The notes beneath the pieces are model-generated. The model was not told the origin of the DNA. It saw only the letters and a program-made list of their open reading frames with translations, and did not search any database. From assembly GCF_947501385.1 (NCBI RefSeq), contig NZ_CANMVP010000012.1, positions 62,001 through 126,000 of the forward strand: a DNA stretch of 64,000 bases. The letters run 5' to 3'. Every line of letters begins with the position of its first letter. The first letter of the stretch is position 1. Origin of the DNA: an uncultured Polaribacter sp. Lineage in GTDB: Bacteria > Bacteroidota > Bacteroidia > Flavobacteriales > Flavobacteriaceae. Of this stretch, positions 1-8,401 are shown piece by piece. Both the position numbers and the translations under genes were made by a program.

Positions 1-147
1 GAAGTGATCTTTGAAATTCGCTAACGTTTATGTATATATTGAGAGTTACGTGTTTTAATCACTAAAGTTAGTAAATAAAATCACAGATAAAAAGCCCGAG
101 AGGACTTTCGAAAATTGGCTAAAATCAAGCAATTAATTATACACGGC
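1..147. other. non-coding left margin with imperfect inverted repeat
   Basis: No gene is visible. An arm reading GCTAACGTTTATGTATA (20-36) is loosely complementary to TATACACGGCTTGGC (138-152), so the segment could fold into a long imperfect hairpin next to the SIR2 gene. It may be the end of a cassette-like or repeated accessory unit. It does not match the canonical integron attC core (RYYYAAC/GTTRRRY). Confidence 0.35.
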
Positions 148-160
148 TTGGCAACTGTAA
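148..160. repeat. 13-bp inverted repeat, copy next to SIR2 stop codon
   Basis: TTGGCAACTGTAA lies one base beyond the SIR2 gene stop codon (162-164). Its exact reverse complement is at 1504-1516, four bases before the start codon. The pair encloses the open reading frame and almost nothing else, which suggests the boundary of a mobile gene unit (inference). Confidence 0.6.
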
Positions 161-161
161 T

Positions 162-1499
162 TTAGAAAAAGGGTCTATGGTCAGGAATAATTTTATTTTC
201 AGGATTCAAAAATTGTTTAAAATACTTTTTGCCATATTTTTCAGCTGTTTTATGCCTTATGATATTTTCTGTAAATGTTTCAAATACCAATTCTTTATCA
301 TTAGTTGGTCCAATTCCAAAAATGTAAAACAAAGGGAAACCTTTAATTTCTCTATCAAAAAATGGTATTGTTAATCCTTCTATATATCCATCCACATAAG
401 CTAAATCCATATAATTTTTTGCTTTAGAAAGTTTTTTTCTAATGTCCTTTATGTATAACTCTATTTGATAATATAAATCTTCTGGGCAATATGTTTCTCC
501 TGATTTACATTTATATTTTAGATAATCAACTGCGTGTTGAATTCCATCTTGATACATTAAACAATATATTATTGAGCTTGTTCTTCGTTTATCGAAATAG
601 AAATCAGATAATTCACTATGAGAAATCATTTTTAAATATTCTATTTCGTAAATTTTTGAAACATTCTTATATGGAATAATATATCCTTTGTTCTCCAGAT
701 GTTCTTTTATAGATTTGAAGAAGAATGTTCCATTAGTATTAATAACTGTTAAATCAAGGTCTGAAATTCGATCAGAGATATTTTCATCAAGAGTTACTAC
801 ATATATATGAGGAAAAACGTTTCCCATTTCTTTTTTTAAAAATTCCAAAACTTTTAAAAAGTCAAAATCTCTGAAAGAATATCCAACAAAAAGAATTGTT
901 TTGGTTGTCATTAATGTTTTTAAGTTAGCGCCAATCAATCCCGAATTTAACTCTTCATAACATTCGTGATAGTCTTCTTCTGTAGCTACTAAACTTCCAT
1001 AGTTGCTAATAGAACCGTGAATTTTAAAAACTTTTCTTTGATCTATATTGTAGAATGCAAAATCTTTAGGTGTAACAATTGGAATTGCATCACATTCTCT
1101 TTCAAAATAATCATCCCAATTAGTTGTGATTATATTTTTAAGCATCCAAATGGGTGCAATTTCTTTGTGAAATGCAGAAGCAGAATTATATAAATCTTTA
1201 AACTGATGACAATAATCAAACCTGTATTTTACTTTCTCCAATAATTTTTGTCTTCCATTTTTATAAGTAGAGCAATATTTAGACATCAATTCTGGAAAAG
1301 AAATATCACCTTCGTTTTCCAATTCAAGTTCTTGCAGAATATCTTCGTAGAAAGTAGTTTTAAATATAGATTTTGTTTCTGTACTAATTCCAGCACCTGC
1401 AAAAAGAACCAAATCTCCTTTAATTAAAGATTCGATAATTTCATTCGGTATTTCGAATGGAAGATTATTACTGCATATGACGCATTCACAGGTTTTCAT
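162..1499 (-). CDS. SIR2-family NAD-dependent protein, possible antiphage effector
   Basis: A 445-residue protein with an N-terminal SIR2-like Rossmann domain, about residues 20-225. Visible motifs are FAGAGIST (33-40, NAD-binding loop), TTNWDDYFE (125-133), KIHGSI with the candidate catalytic His161, and LFVGYSFRDFDF (203-214). Bacterial SIR2 proteins of this type often act as NAD-degrading effectors in defence (Thoeris ThsA, DSR, SIR2-Argonaute pairs); that role is inference here. The C-terminal half (about 225-445) is mostly helical-looking and I do not recognise it; no SLOG, TIR or nuclease motif is evident. The N-terminus carries Cys4, Cys6 and Cys9. The gene stands alone, opposite in strand to the next gene, and is tightly bracketed by a 13-bp inverted repeat. 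Confidence 0.75.
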   Translation of the reverse strand: MKTCECVICSNNLPFEIPNEIIESLIKGDLVLFAGAGISTETKSIFKTTFYEDILQELELENEGDISFPELMSKYCSTYKNGRQKLLEKVKYRFDYCHQFKDLYNSASAFHKEIAPIWMLKNIITTNWDDYFERECDAIPIVTPKDFAFYNIDQRKVFKIHGSISNYGSLVATEEDYHECYEELNSGLIGANLKTLMTTKTILFVGYSFRDFDFLKVLEFLKKEMGNVFPHIYVVTLDENISDRISDLDLTVINTNGTFFFKSIKEHLENKGYIIPYKNVSKIYEIEYLKMISHSELSDFYFDKRRTSSIIYCLMYQDGIQHAVDYLKYKCKSGETYCPEDLYYQIELYIKDIRKKLSKAKNYMDLAYVDGYIEGLTIPFFDREIKGFPLFYIFGIGPTNDKELVFETFTENIIRHKTAEKYGKKYFKQFLNPENKIIPDHRPFF

Positions 1500-1503
1500 T
1501 TTC

Positions 1504-1516
1504 TTACAGTTGCCAA
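1504..1516. repeat. 13-bp inverted repeat, copy next to SIR2 start codon
   Basis: TTACAGTTGCCAA, the exact reverse complement of 148-160. The SIR2 ATG (1499-1497) follows after four bases on the minus strand, leaving almost no room for a leader within the bracketed unit, so transcription must begin within or beyond the repeat. Confidence 0.6.
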
Positions 1517-1644
1517 CATAAAAACTAATATAATATCGTTTTAATGATGTATGTCAGTTCCGAAGTTTCTGAATTACGAAGTTATATGCTTTTAGGTATA
1601 GAAACAAATTAAATTATTACATAACAATTATCTTTTAGACTTTG

Positions 1645-1652
1645 TAACTTTG
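1645..1652 (+). promoter_or_regulatory. flavobacterial -7 element TAACTTTG
   Basis: TAACTTTG fits the Bacteroidota TAnnTTTG consensus and lies 21 bases before the ATG of the MazG-like gene. It sits in the right arm of an imperfect inverted repeat (about 1563-1584 against 1646-1667). No clear -33 TTG was found. Confidence 0.45.
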
Positions 1653-1673
1653 TAATTCTGAAACTAAAGCAAA

Positions 1674-2000
1674 ATGAACATAGAAAACGCACAAAAACAA
1701 GTAGACGATTGGATTCAAAAGCACGGAGTCAGATATTTTAATGAGTTGACCAACATGGCGCAATTGACAGAAGAAGTGGGTGAAGTAGCTAGAATTATTG
1801 CAAGACGTTATGGTGAGCAAAGTGAAAAGGAATCGGATAAAAACAAAGATTTAGGCGAAGAATTAGCAGATGTACTATTTGTAGTTTTATGTTTGGCAAA
1901 TCAAACAGGAATCAATTTACAAGATGCTTTTGAAAAGAAATTAGAGATCAAAACAAAACGCGATCATGATCGCCATCAAAAGAATCAAAAATTAAAATAA
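1674..2000 (+). CDS. MazG-like nucleotide pyrophosphohydrolase
   Basis: A 108-residue single-domain all-alpha NTP pyrophosphatase. The metal-binding signature is present as EEVGE (33-37) followed by EELAD (62-66), matching the ExxE...ExxD pattern of the MazG/dCTPase superfamily. These enzymes hydrolyse (d)NTPs to the monophosphate and pyrophosphate and clean the nucleotide pool; the substrate here cannot be told from sequence. The start is the only ATG close to a good TAnnTTTG element. The next gene starts on the base after the stop codon, so the two are probably co-translated. Confidence 0.85.
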   Translation: MNIENAQKQVDDWIQKHGVRYFNELTNMAQLTEEVGEVARIIARRYGEQSEKESDKNKDLGEELADVLFVVLCLANQTGINLQDAFEKKLEIKTKRDHDRHQKNQKLK

Positions 2001-2282
2001 ATGAGTTTTATTGATAACTTTACAGCAGGAGCTAAAATTGTTTTTGCAAGAATGCAAACTAAAATTTTCTGGATAAACTTTGCAAAAGTTGCGATTCCTT
2101 TTTTTATGATCGTCACCTTAATATCACTATTTTTAAATAGCTGGAGAGCCATTTTTGCAGGTGATTTTACAAAAGTGAATGAGATAAATTTTGCTGATGA
2201 AAAATGGAAAAATTTTTGGGGGCTAAAAACATTTATCAGTGTTTTTTATGGATTGTATGTGACTCATAAAAAAATGAATTGA
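2001..2282 (+). CDS. small membrane protein of unknown function
   Basis: A 93-residue protein with one clear hydrophobic segment (about 27-48, VAIPFFMIVTLISLFLNSW) and a second weaker one near residues 74-88. I do not recognise a family. The ATG directly abuts the stop codon of the MazG-like gene (TAA then ATG with no gap), so it is translationally coupled to it. Similar short membrane proteins accompany this gene in related genomes only as far as I can infer from the layout; a functional link is not shown. Confidence 0.7.
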   Translation: MSFIDNFTAGAKIVFARMQTKIFWINFAKVAIPFFMIVTLISLFLNSWRAIFAGDFTKVNEINFADEKWKNFWGLKTFISVFYGLYVTHKKMN

Positions 2283-2338
2283 CATGCTGAGGTTTTATCG
2301 ATTTAAGTTTGAATGTTGCTACTTTATTACTAATAATA

Positions 2339-2661
2339 ACCTGTTGTGCATTTTGATAAATTCTGTCAATTCGAGTGAATTTCACGATTGAAATAAGTGA
2401 AATTTGTATCGAGAATAAGAATTTTCATTTCTAAACTAGTTCTCTCCCGAAGTTTCCTTTAGATTTTTTTTATCAAAAATCACTACCATTGACGTGTTTG
2501 TTTAATTACATGATTTTAAGTAAATTAACAGTTCTCGACTGCGCTCGAACAGACATGCTTACAATCATTTATTTAACGTCATTCCAACCGCTTGATAAAA
2601 TTTTTTCTCGGGTCTCGAACTGACATTTTGGAATACATTTAACTCAAAATGCACAACGAGT
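2339..2661. mobile_element. MITE-like element, copy 1 (323 bp, interrupted)
   Basis: The element begins ACCTGTTGTGCATTTTGA and ends TCAAAATGCACAACGAGT, 18-bp terminal inverted repeats differing at one position. It is flanked on both sides by the perfect 8-bp direct repeat TAATAATA (2331-2338 and 2662-2669), a target-site duplication. It codes for nothing. Its first 105 bases match the copy at 53479-53658 with a single difference, and its last 47 match almost as well. About 130 bases (2485-2614) are extra here. Moved presumably by a transposase encoded elsewhere. Confidence 0.85.
2485..2614. repeat. extra segment nested in MITE copy 1
   Basis: This segment is absent from MITE copy 2. Within it, 2533-2556 contains TCTCGACTGCGCTCGA followed by CAGACAT, nearly identical to a stretch inside icmF (57304-57327). 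The part 2542-2596 also matches, in inverted orientation, 53395-53446, which lies just outside MITE copy 2. It is best read as a second small repeat inserted into the first. Confidence 0.6.
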
Positions 2662-2683
2662 TAATAATAATTCATTTCATAAA

Positions 2684-2741
2684 TGTCAGTCAGGAGCTTG
2701 TCGAATATTTTTTGCTGCACTTCGACAAGCTCAGTGTGACA
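2684..2741. repeat. REP-like palindrome of the GAGCTTGTCGAA family
   Basis: Left arm 2684-2705 (TGTCAGT..GGAGCTTGTCGAA) and right arm 2721-2741 (TTCGACAAGCTCAGTGTGACA) form a hairpin. Relatives occur at 50091-50145 (full palindrome) and 40020-40040 (half). With the MITE it fills the 525-base gene-free stretch 2283-2807. Confidence 0.65.
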
Positions 2742-2807
2742 TCCTGAGTTTTTATTAAATGATAAGCCCGATCAGAATTTTGCAGGCAATATTGATAATT
2801 AGCAATA

Positions 2808-5800
2808 TCAATCCAACTGAATCAAATCGATATCACTTTCTTTTACTTTTTTATTCAATTCTGTTACCCCATTTGTAAATAGCGCATTTAATTTTGCCAA
2901 TTCAACATCTATTTCTTTAGTAATTTCATTTTTAAAATCGATGGCTTGTTGGGTAGGAGCATAATTGCCAATTCTTGTCAACGAGTTTAAATGTGCCAAT
3001 TTATTATTTAATCGAATCGGAAAATTTAAAGGATCTTGACCACTTTTAGACTTTGTTTGATACAAGGTTTGTTCAATCTTCGTCATGTCTTTTAACAAGT
3101 TATCTGCGTATGCTATGAGCTCTTTATACTTTTCTTTGTCTTTGATCGATTTTTTTAACAATCCAACCTGACTTCTAACTTTTTGAACATTTTTTAAGCC
3201 TTTATGAATTTCTGTCATCTTATGATTAATCCCATTGATAAAATCGAACTGTGCTTTTAGGTCACTTTCTGTAGCTTCCGAAGTTGGGTTTCTCAAAATA
3301 TTGAAATTCTGAGACATTTTTGTGTCGTTCATTGCGAACTCAACTTTATAATTTCCAGGTAAAGCCATAGGGCCGCTTAAGGAAGCCCACCATAAAATCA
3401 TTCCTTTTACTTTTTCTGCGCCAGGATACATCATGTTCCAATAAAAAATATTATTACCATCTTCGAGTTTTAGTTCTTCCTCTTTTTTCTCTTTATCAGG
3501 GCTTGTGCTATATTTTTTGATCAATTGATTATTAGCATCAAAAAATGAGATTGAAACAGTATCTTTTTCGCTTTTCTCTTTGATAAAGTAATTTACCGCA
3601 ACGCCACCAGCATGATTGGTGCCTTGCGTTCTCGAAGTCCTACCATTTCCGCCACTCATGTTATACGCGTCTTTTGGCTTGTATAAAACTACATCTTCTT
3701 CTAAAGTAGCTGCATTTAATTGATACAAAGGTGTTAAGTCATCTATAATCCAAAGCGAACGACCTTGTGTAGCTGCAATTAAATTATCGTTTTTAATGGC
3801 CAAATCTGTAATGGGTACAATTGGTAAATTTTGCTGAAAAGACTCCCAGTTTTTACCATCGTCAAAAGAAATATACATACCTCTTTCTGTTCCTGCATAC
3901 AACAAGCCTTTTCTTTTGGGATCTGCTCTTAAAGCTCTTGTAAAATCTTCATCTCCAATTCCGTTGGTAATTTGTTGCCAAGATTTTCCGTAGTTTTCTG
4001 TTTTATAGATGTATGGTTTGTAATCTCCAGATTTGTATTTTGTACCTACAATATAAGCACCACCTTTTGTGAATGGATCTACTTCAATACAATTAATCAT
4101 CATCCATTCTGGCATTTTCTTTGGAGTTACATTGCTCCAAGTTTCGCCATTATTTTTAGAAACATGTACCAAACCATCATCAGAACCTGTCCAAATTAAA
4201 CCTGGCTCCATAGCAGATTCTGTGGCTGCGAAAATAGTTCCGTAATATTCTACACCTGTATTGTCTTGGGTAATTGGCCCGCCAGAAGATTTTAATGTTT
4301 TTGGATCATTTCTTGTTAAGTCTGGACTTATTAACTTCCAAGACTGCCCTTCATTTTCGGTAACATGTAAATGATTCGAAGCGGCATACAATCGTTTTTT
4401 ATTATTTGGGGAAAAGAAGATTGGAAAATTCCATTGAAAACGATATTTAAAATCTTCAGCACCATGACCCATTGGGTCATCTGGCCAAACATTTACCGCT
4501 CTTGTTTCCCCGGTTTTGTGATTTTTTCTTGTTAACAAGCCGCCATAACTTCCACCGTATACAATTTCATCATTTAAAGGATCTACCGCAATATGGGCAC
4601 TTTCTCCACCAGCAGTAGATTCCCAATCAGAATCTGTAATGAATCTTCCCGCAGTTCTATGAGAAATTCTAACCGTAGAATTGTCTTGTTGTGCTGCTAA
4701 AATTCGATACGGAAAATGATTGTCTGTAGTAACTCTGTAAAATTGAGAGGTAGGTTGGTTCATATAGGTACTCCAATTTTCACCTGCATCAAAAGAAATT
4801 TGCGCACCACCATCATCACCAATAATCATTCTTTGGTTGTCTTCTGGCGCAATCCATAAATCATGATGATCTCCATGTGGCGCATTGTACGTTGTATATG
4901 TTTTACCGCCATCTGTAGATTTGTGATAACGAACATTCAACACATATAAAATATCTTCATCTTGGGTATCTGCATACAAACGTGTGTAATACCAAGCTCT
5001 TTGACGCAATTTACGTTCAGAATTTATCAATTTAAACGTTTTACCAGCATCTGTAGATTTGTAAATTCCTCCTTTTTTATTTTCAATCAATGTCCAAACA
5101 ATATCAGAATTTACTGGAGATACCGTAACACCGCTAATTCCCCAAACGCCATCTGGTAAACCTTTATTGGTTGAAATATTTGTCCAAGTTTCACCTTCAT
5201 CTGTACTTTTCCATAAAGCAGAACCATCACCACCAGAAGACAAGCTATAAGGTGTTCTTCTAATATTCCAAGTAGTTGCGTATAAATTTCGTGGATTATT
5301 TGGATCGATGATCAAGTCGATAACTCCAGCATTTTCATTAGCAAATAGTACTTTTTTCCAGTTCTCGCCACCATCAATAGATTTGTAAACGCCTCTTTCT
5401 TGCGTTGGTTTGTATAGGTCTCCCATAACTCCTGCAAAAACAATATCCGAGTTTTTAGAATGAATTCTCATTCTAGGAATGTGACGTGAATTTTTTAGTC
5501 CTACATGTTTCCAAGTTTTTCCTGCGTTTTCAGATTTCCAAATTCCGTCTCCAGAAGAAACATTTCCACGAACGGTCTTTTCGCCCATTCCAACATATAT
5601 TACATTATGATCAGATTCAGAAACGGCAACAGCACCTACAGAACCTCCAAAAAATCCGTCAGAAATATTCTGCCAAGTATTGCCAGCATCTGTAGTTTTC
5701 CAGACACCACCACCAGTAGATCCCATATAAAAAAGATTGGCTTTGCCAGAAACCCCAGTAACAGCAGCACTTCTTCCACCTCTAAAAGGACCAATATTTC

Positions 5801-5918
5801 GCCATTCTACTGCGCTAAAATATTCTTTAGAAACTTTGGTAGTTTTTTTTTGTGCAGTAACTTTGGCATTTACAGAAAAAAGCATGCAAATTGCCAGAAA
5901 AAGTATTTTTTTCATCAT
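2808..5918 (-). CDS. secreted VPS10/BNR-type beta-propeller protein
   Basis: A 1036-residue exported protein with a signal peptide (1-22, ending VTAQ). Asp-box type repeats run through the first two-thirds, for example TTDAGNTW (75-82), and many further STDxGxTW/ENAGKTW variants, as in sortilin/VPS10 and BNR hydrolase propellers. The last 350 residues are less repetitive, with a charged helical region and no T9SS sorting domain. Flavobacteria carry many such proteins, usually described as glycosyl hydrolase or sortilin-like; the true ligand or activity is unknown. It stands alone with divergent aroA upstream. Length is usual for the group. Confidence 0.85.
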   Translation of the reverse strand: MMKKILFLAICMLFSVNAKVTAQKKTTKVSKEYFSAVEWRNIGPFRGGRSAAVTGVSGKANLFYMGSTGGGVWKTTDAGNTWQNISDGFFGGSVGAVAVSESDHNVIYVGMGEKTVRGNVSSGDGIWKSENAGKTWKHVGLKNSRHIPRMRIHSKNSDIVFAGVMGDLYKPTQERGVYKSIDGGENWKKVLFANENAGVIDLIIDPNNPRNLYATTWNIRRTPYSLSSGGDGSALWKSTDEGETWTNISTNKGLPDGVWGISGVTVSPVNSDIVWTLIENKKGGIYKSTDAGKTFKLINSERKLRQRAWYYTRLYADTQDEDILYVLNVRYHKSTDGGKTYTTYNAPHGDHHDLWIAPEDNQRMIIGDDGGAQISFDAGENWSTYMNQPTSQFYRVTTDNHFPYRILAAQQDNSTVRISHRTAGRFITDSDWESTAGGESAHIAVDPLNDEIVYGGSYGGLLTRKNHKTGETRAVNVWPDDPMGHGAEDFKYRFQWNFPIFFSPNNKKRLYAASNHLHVTENEGQSWKLISPDLTRNDPKTLKSSGGPITQDNTGVEYYGTIFAATESAMEPGLIWTGSDDGLVHVSKNNGETWSNVTPKKMPEWMMINCIEVDPFTKGGAYIVGTKYKSGDYKPYIYKTENYGKSWQQITNGIGDEDFTRALRADPKRKGLLYAGTERGMYISFDDGKNWESFQQNLPIVPITDLAIKNDNLIAATQGRSLWIIDDLTPLYQLNAATLEEDVVLYKPKDAYNMSGGNGRTSRTQGTNHAGGVAVNYFIKEKSEKDTVSISFFDANNQLIKKYSTSPDKEKKEEELKLEDGNNIFYWNMMYPGAEKVKGMILWWASLSGPMALPGNYKVEFAMNDTKMSQNFNILRNPTSEATESDLKAQFDFINGINHKMTEIHKGLKNVQKVRSQVGLLKKSIKDKEKYKELIAYADNLLKDMTKIEQTLYQTKSKSGQDPLNFPIRLNNKLAHLNSLTRIGNYAPTQQAIDFKNEITKEIDVELAKLNALFTNGVTELNKKVKESDIDLIQLD

Positions 5919-5969
5919 GGTTGGTTGTAGTTTAAGTTATAAAAATAAGAATTAAAATCAGTTTTTAGA

Positions 5970-7211
5970 ATGGACATATTGTTAAATGTTTTAGAGCACA
6001 AGAAAATAAATGAAGAAATAACAATTTCTGGTTCTAAAAGTGAATCCAACAGGTTGTTGATTTTACAAAATTTGTTTCCTGAAATTTCGATTGAAAATCT
6101 ATCCGATTCAGATGATGCTGTGCACATGCAGCATGCACTTTCTATTCCCGAAACTTCGGGAAAGGAAATCGTAGATATTGGGCATGCAGGAACAGCCATG
6201 CGATTTTTAACCTCTTATTTCGCTGTAAAAGAAGGGAGAGAAGTCATTTTGACAGGTTCTGAGAGAATGCAAAACAGACCGATTGAGATTTTGGTAAATG
6301 CATTAAAAGATTTGGGTTCAGATATTTCTTATGAGGCCAAAACGGGGTATCCTCCTATTAGAATCAAAGGAAGAAAGATCACTAAAAATAAAGTTCAAAT
6401 CAACGGGAATGTAAGTAGCCAATATATTTCTTCTTTGTTGTTAGTTGCCTCAAAATTAGAAAACGGTTTGGAAGTTGAACTGCTGGGGAAAGTAACTTCC
6501 ATTCCTTATATAAATATGACTCTGAGTTTGTTGCATCAATTGGGCATTGAAGCTAGTTTTGAAGAAAATAAAATTAAGGTTCTTCCGAAGAAAAAAATAA
6601 AAAAACAAACCGTTGTTGTAGAATCAGATTGGTCTTCTGCGAGTTATTTTTATTCGATTATTGCATCTTCAGAAATTGGTTCAGAAATTAAATTGTCTGC
6701 CTACAAAAAAGAAAGTTTACAAGGCGATTCTTGTTTGGTAGAAATCTACCAGCATTTTGGAGTTATCACTACCTTTGGCGAGAATTGTATCACCTTAAAA
6801 AAAGGAGCATCCACAAAGAAAGAAACTTTAGAAATTGATTTAAAAAATGCACCAGACATTGCGCAAACAATTGCTGTAACTTGTTTTTCTGAAGGAATTT
6901 TTTGTAATCTATCGGGTTTACATACTTTAAAAATTAAAGAAACAGACAGGTTAGAAGCTTTAAAGGCAGAATTGACAAAATTAGGCGCTACTATTTCTGT
7001 GACAGATAAGAGTTTGCATTTAGAAGCATCATCAGAAATAAATAAAAATATTGCTATAAAAACCTACAATGATCATAGAATGGCAATGGCGTTTGCACCC
7101 TTGGCACTAAAGGTTCCAATTGAAATTTTAGATGCAGAAGTGGTTACAAAATCGTATCAGAAATTTTGGGACGATATGTGCCAGTTGGGAATAAATATCA
7201 AAGAGATTTAA
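5970..7211 (+). CDS. aroA: 3-phosphoshikimate 1-carboxyvinyltransferase (EPSP synthase)
   Basis: Joins shikimate-3-phosphate and phosphoenolpyruvate in the chorismate pathway, in the cytosol. At 413 residues it has the family landmarks: GSKSESNR (21-28, substrate-binding Lys/Ser/Arg), GHAGTAMRFLT around residue 70, the GSERMQNRPI block, KETDRLEALKAEL and YNDHRMAMAFAPLAL near the C-terminus. A perfect palindrome, TTCCCGAA-AC-TTCGGGAA (6145-6162), lies inside the gene and encodes part of ALSIPETSGKEI. This resembles the TCTCCCGAA repeats found between genes here and may be a small in-frame insertion. No other aromatic-pathway gene is adjacent. Confidence 0.96.
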   Translation: MDILLNVLEHKKINEEITISGSKSESNRLLILQNLFPEISIENLSDSDDAVHMQHALSIPETSGKEIVDIGHAGTAMRFLTSYFAVKEGREVILTGSERMQNRPIEILVNALKDLGSDISYEAKTGYPPIRIKGRKITKNKVQINGNVSSQYISSLLLVASKLENGLEVELLGKVTSIPYINMTLSLLHQLGIEASFEENKIKVLPKKKIKKQTVVVESDWSSASYFYSIIASSEIGSEIKLSAYKKESLQGDSCLVEIYQHFGVITTFGENCITLKKGASTKKETLEIDLKNAPDIAQTIAVTCFSEGIFCNLSGLHTLKIKETDRLEALKAELTKLGATISVTDKSLHLEASSEINKNIAIKTYNDHRMAMAFAPLALKVPIEILDAEVVTKSYQKFWDDMCQLGINIKEI

Positions 7212-7229
7212 ATTAAACCGTCAAACACT

Positions 7230-7261
7230 TGACAACGCCTATTCCGATATCGTATCTTTGC
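7230..7261 (+). promoter_or_regulatory. promoter of queA (TTG-21-TATCTTTG)
   Basis: A -33 TTG at 7230-7232 and the -7 element TATCTTTG at 7254-7261, separated by 21 bases, fit the Bacteroidota primary-sigma consensus. The queA ATG follows 23 bases later. Confidence 0.65.
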
Positions 7262-7284
7262 GACCTTTATAACTAAATTTTTTT

Positions 7285-8334
7285 ATGAAATTATCTAACT
7301 TCGAATTCGAATTACCAGAAGAATTATTAGCAATATATCCTGCAGAACATAGAGATGAGTCTCGTTTAATGGTTTTGAATAGAAAAGAAGGAACTATTGA
7401 ACACAAAATATTTAAAGATGTTATAGATTACTTTGATGAAGGTGATGTAATGATGTTGAATAATACCAAGGTTTTTCCAGCCAGGATGTTTGGAAACAAA
7501 GAAAAAACAGGTGCTAGAATTGAGGTTTTCTTATTAAGAGAACTAAATGCTGAAAATAGATTGTGGGATGTTTTAGTAGATCCTGCAAGAAAAATTAGAA
7601 TAGGAAATAAACTGTTTTTTGGTGAGGATGATAGTTTAGTGGCAGAAGTTATAGACAATACAACTTCTAGAGGAAGAACCTTACGTTTCTTATTTGATGG
7701 AAGTTATGAAGAATTTAGAGCGAAGTTATTGGAATTAGGTCAAACACCTTTACCAAAAGAAATTAATAGAGAAGTAGAAGCTTCAGACGAAGAACGTTAC
7801 CAAACAATTTATGCAAAACATGAAGGTGCTGTAGCCGCACCAGCAGCTGGTTTGCATTTTTCTAAACATTTATTAAAACGTTTAGAAATTAAAGGAGTAG
7901 ATTTTGCAGATATGACTTTGCATATTGGTCTGGGTACTTTTAGTAATGTTGAAGTAGAAGATCTATCGAAGCATAAGATGGATTCTGAGCAAATTGTGAT
8001 TCCAGCAGCTACTGCTAAGATGATTAATAAGGCTAAAAAGGAAAAAAGAAGAATTTGTGCTGTGGGTACAACTGTCATGAGAACTGTAGAATCATCAGTT
8101 TCTTCTAAACAAGAATTAAATGCTTTTGAAGGTTGGACGAATCGTTTTATTTTTCCTCCTTTTGAATTTAGTATTGCAAACGCTATGATTACTAATTTTC
8201 ATCAACCAAAATCTACTTTAATGATGCAGGCAGCCGCTTTTGCAGGATACGATTTTTTAATGGAATCTTATAAAGTAGCAATCAAAGAAGGGTATAAATT
8301 CTCTACCTATGGAGACGCAATGTTAATTATATAA
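7285..8334 (+). CDS. queA: S-adenosylmethionine:tRNA ribosyltransferase-isomerase
   Basis: Transfers and isomerises the ribosyl group of SAM onto preQ1 at the tRNA wobble base, giving epoxyqueuosine. The 349-residue product has the standard start ([16 protein letters not shown]), the NNTKVFPAR block, [15 protein letters not shown], the LHIGLGTF segment and the C-terminal [14 protein letters not shown]. Length is typical. It is preceded by a clear promoter and followed by a strong hairpin terminator, so it is probably transcribed alone. Confidence 0.96.
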   Translation: MKLSNFEFELPEELLAIYPAEHRDESRLMVLNRKEGTIEHKIFKDVIDYFDEGDVMMLNNTKVFPARMFGNKEKTGARIEVFLLRELNAENRLWDVLVDPARKIRIGNKLFFGEDDSLVAEVIDNTTSRGRTLRFLFDGSYEEFRAKLLELGQTPLPKEINREVEASDEERYQTIYAKHEGAVAAPAAGLHFSKHLLKRLEIKGVDFADMTLHIGLGTFSNVEVEDLSKHKMDSEQIVIPAATAKMINKAKKEKRRICAVGTTVMRTVESSVSSKQELNAFEGWTNRFIFPPFEFSIANAMITNFHQPKSTLMMQAAAFAGYDFLMESYKVAIKEGYKFSTYGDAMLII

Positions 8335-8360
8335 GTACACACAATTTATAGATTCACAAA

Positions 8361-8385
8361 CCTCGCATGTTTAATGCGAGGTTTT
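8361..8385 (+). terminator. terminator of queA
   Basis: Perfect hairpin CCTCGCAT-GTTTA-ATGCGAGG followed by TTTT. It ends one base before the rlmN -7 element, so termination of one gene and initiation of the next share about 35 bases. Confidence 0.8.
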
Positions 8386-8386
8386 G

Positions 8387-8394
8387 TATTTTTG
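8387..8394 (+). promoter_or_regulatory. -7 element TATTTTTG of rlmN
   Basis: TATTTTTG ends seven bases before the rlmN ATG at 8402. With the usual spacing in this phylum, transcription would start at or next to the start codon, predicting a leaderless or nearly leaderless mRNA. Confidence 0.55.
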
Positions 8395-8401
8395 CAACGT
8401 A

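Noticed and set aside
1..1516. SIR2 gene as part of a Thoeris or integron system
   Set aside because: No TIR (ThsB) gene or integrase is present, and the flanks do not match the attC core consensus.
2808..5918. T9SS sorting domain in the VPS10-like protein
   Set aside because: The C-terminus (KVKESDIDLIQLD) lacks the conserved blocks of type A or B sorting domains.
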